The position numbers were made by a program, and so were the translations under genes. Under the pieces are notes generated by a model, which saw only the letters and a list, made by a program, of their open reading frames with translations, was not told where the DNA came from and did no database searches. From the NCBI RefSeq assembly GCF_900546705.1, contig NZ_URDP01000023.1, forward strand, positions 1-31,584: a stretch of DNA of 31,584 nucleotides. The letters are read 5' to 3'. Shown piece by piece: positions 31,090-31,584 of the stretch. The first letter of the stretch is position 1. Each line of letters starts with the position of its first letter. Origin of the DNA: an uncultured Oscillibacter sp. (GTDB lineage Bacteria; Bacillota; Clostridia; Oscillospirales; Oscillospiraceae).

Positions 31090-31584
31090 TCAGCTTTCCA
31101 TATGGCGGCCCAAAAAAGCCGCGATGGTCTGGGCCAGCTTGTAGACCGGCTCGTCCGCCGCAGGCGCGCCCTCGCCGCCCACAAACAGCACCAGTCCCAG
31201 CAGATCGCCCTCCGCCAGAATGGGGGCAGCCACCTGCACCCGGAGCTTGTCTGCCCCGTCCGCCACCGGCATGGCCTCTTCCTGGTCCTCCCGGCGGTAG
31301 ATTTTGCGGCCCTCCATCACCTGCTCCAGCTCCGGGGAAATGCGTTTGCCCAAAAGCTCCCGCTTCCCGCCGCCGGCCACGGCGATGATGGTGTCCCGGT
31401 CCGTAACGGCGCAAATCTCGCCGGTGGAGCGGCTCATGGTCTCGCACAGCTCCACGGCAAAATCCTCCACGCCGCCCAGCAGGGAGTATTTTTTAAAAAT
31501 CACCTCGCCGTCCCGGCTGGTGTAGATCTCCAGCGGGTCCCCTTCCCGGATCCGCATAGTGCGGCGGATCTCCTTGGGAATCAC
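31090..31584 (-). CDS. spoVT: SpoVT, stage V sporulation regulator (N-terminus outside window)
   Basis: The 164 or more visible residues match SpoVT. The remnant of the AbrB-type DNA-binding domain (VIPKEIRRTMRIREGDPLEIY, then VIFKKYSLLGG) is followed by a GAF-like sensory domain (about residues 55-162 of the visible part). SpoVT controls sigma-G-dependent genes late in forespore development. The leftmost visible codon on the minus strand, GTG at 31584, encodes the internal Val of VIPKEIRR and is not a start; about 15-18 residues lie beyond the edge. The stop is at 31090, followed by a strong terminator. This gene is the best evidence in the window that the organism makes endospores. Confidence 0.93.
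   Translation of the reverse strand: MIPKEIRRTMRIREGDPLEIYTSRDGEVIFKKYSLLGGVEDFAVELCETMSRSTGEICAVTDRDTIIAVAGGGKRELLGKRISPELEQVMEGRKIYRREDQEEAMPVADGADKLRVQVAAPILAEGDLLGLVLFVGGEGAPAADEPVYKLAQTIAAFLGRHMES

Overview
The window is about 31.6 kb of GC-rich chromosomal DNA that looks like ordinary core genome from an endospore-forming, anaerobic-type Clostridia bacterium. Four things point to the Oscillospiraceae side (Flavonifractor/Lawsonibacter/Oscillibacter-like): a SpoVT sporulation regulator at the right edge, a clostridial glgBCDA-P glycogen operon with the GlgC/GlgD pair, an M-box in front of mgtE, and a three-SLH-domain surface protein. The genus is inference. I see no rRNA, tRNA, CRISPR, insertion sequence or prophage. 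Promoters are unusually easy to read: most have a -35 and a TATAAT-like -10 separated by 16 or 17 bp.

Layout, left to right. (1) 1-3505, minus strand: an SOS-type excision-repair operon, uvrB - ybaK - uvrA (uvrA runs off the left edge), with a LexA-like box over the uvrB promoter. (2) 3523-4230, minus: radC. (3) 4318-7093, plus: promoter, M-box Mg2+ riboswitch, terminator-like expression platform, mgtE, a D-lactate-dehydrogenase-like gene, terminator. (4) 7104-9821, minus: an SLH-domain surface protein with a long, strongly folded 5' leader. (5) 9901-11734, minus: an oligopeptide-type ABC lipoprotein. (6) 11735-13432, plus: a stand-alone MsmX/UgpC-type ABC ATPase behind a long, odd leader. 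(7) 13435-14681, minus: a DEAD-box RNA helicase, divergent from a small Cro/CI-type regulator (14911-15126, plus) across an AT-rich region with repeats.

(8) 15181-24145, minus: the glycogen operon glgB-glgC-glgD-glgA-glgP. glgB/glgC and glgC/glgD overlap by 4 bp, and glgA and glgP are 9 bp apart. GlgC/GlgD makes ADP-glucose, GlgA polymerises it, GlgB branches the chain and GlgP breaks it down. GlgA carries a long Pro-Val-Glu-Glu-Ala repeat and a lysine-rich, histone-H1-like tail. A cluster of three hairpins lies between glgD and glgA. (9) 24322-25970, plus: a TSUP-family membrane protein and an aspartate/glutamate racemase-family protein. (10) 26011-27390, plus: a DAACS-type dicarboxylate/amino acid symporter. 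(11) 27413-29614, minus: two CobW-related proteins. One is a canonical metallochaperone GTPase with a very large His/Cys metal-binding insert. The other has a degenerate P-loop domain and a C-terminus resembling the DUF1980/YcgQ type. (12) 29631-30983, minus: an AGCS sodium:alanine/glycine symporter. (13) 31041-31584, minus: spoVT, cut by the window edge.

Most of this is conserved metabolism and repair. The parts that most deserve a second look are the GlgA tail, the surface-protein leader RNA, the CobW pair, the hairpin cluster inside the glycogen operon, and the unexplained leader of the MsmX gene.
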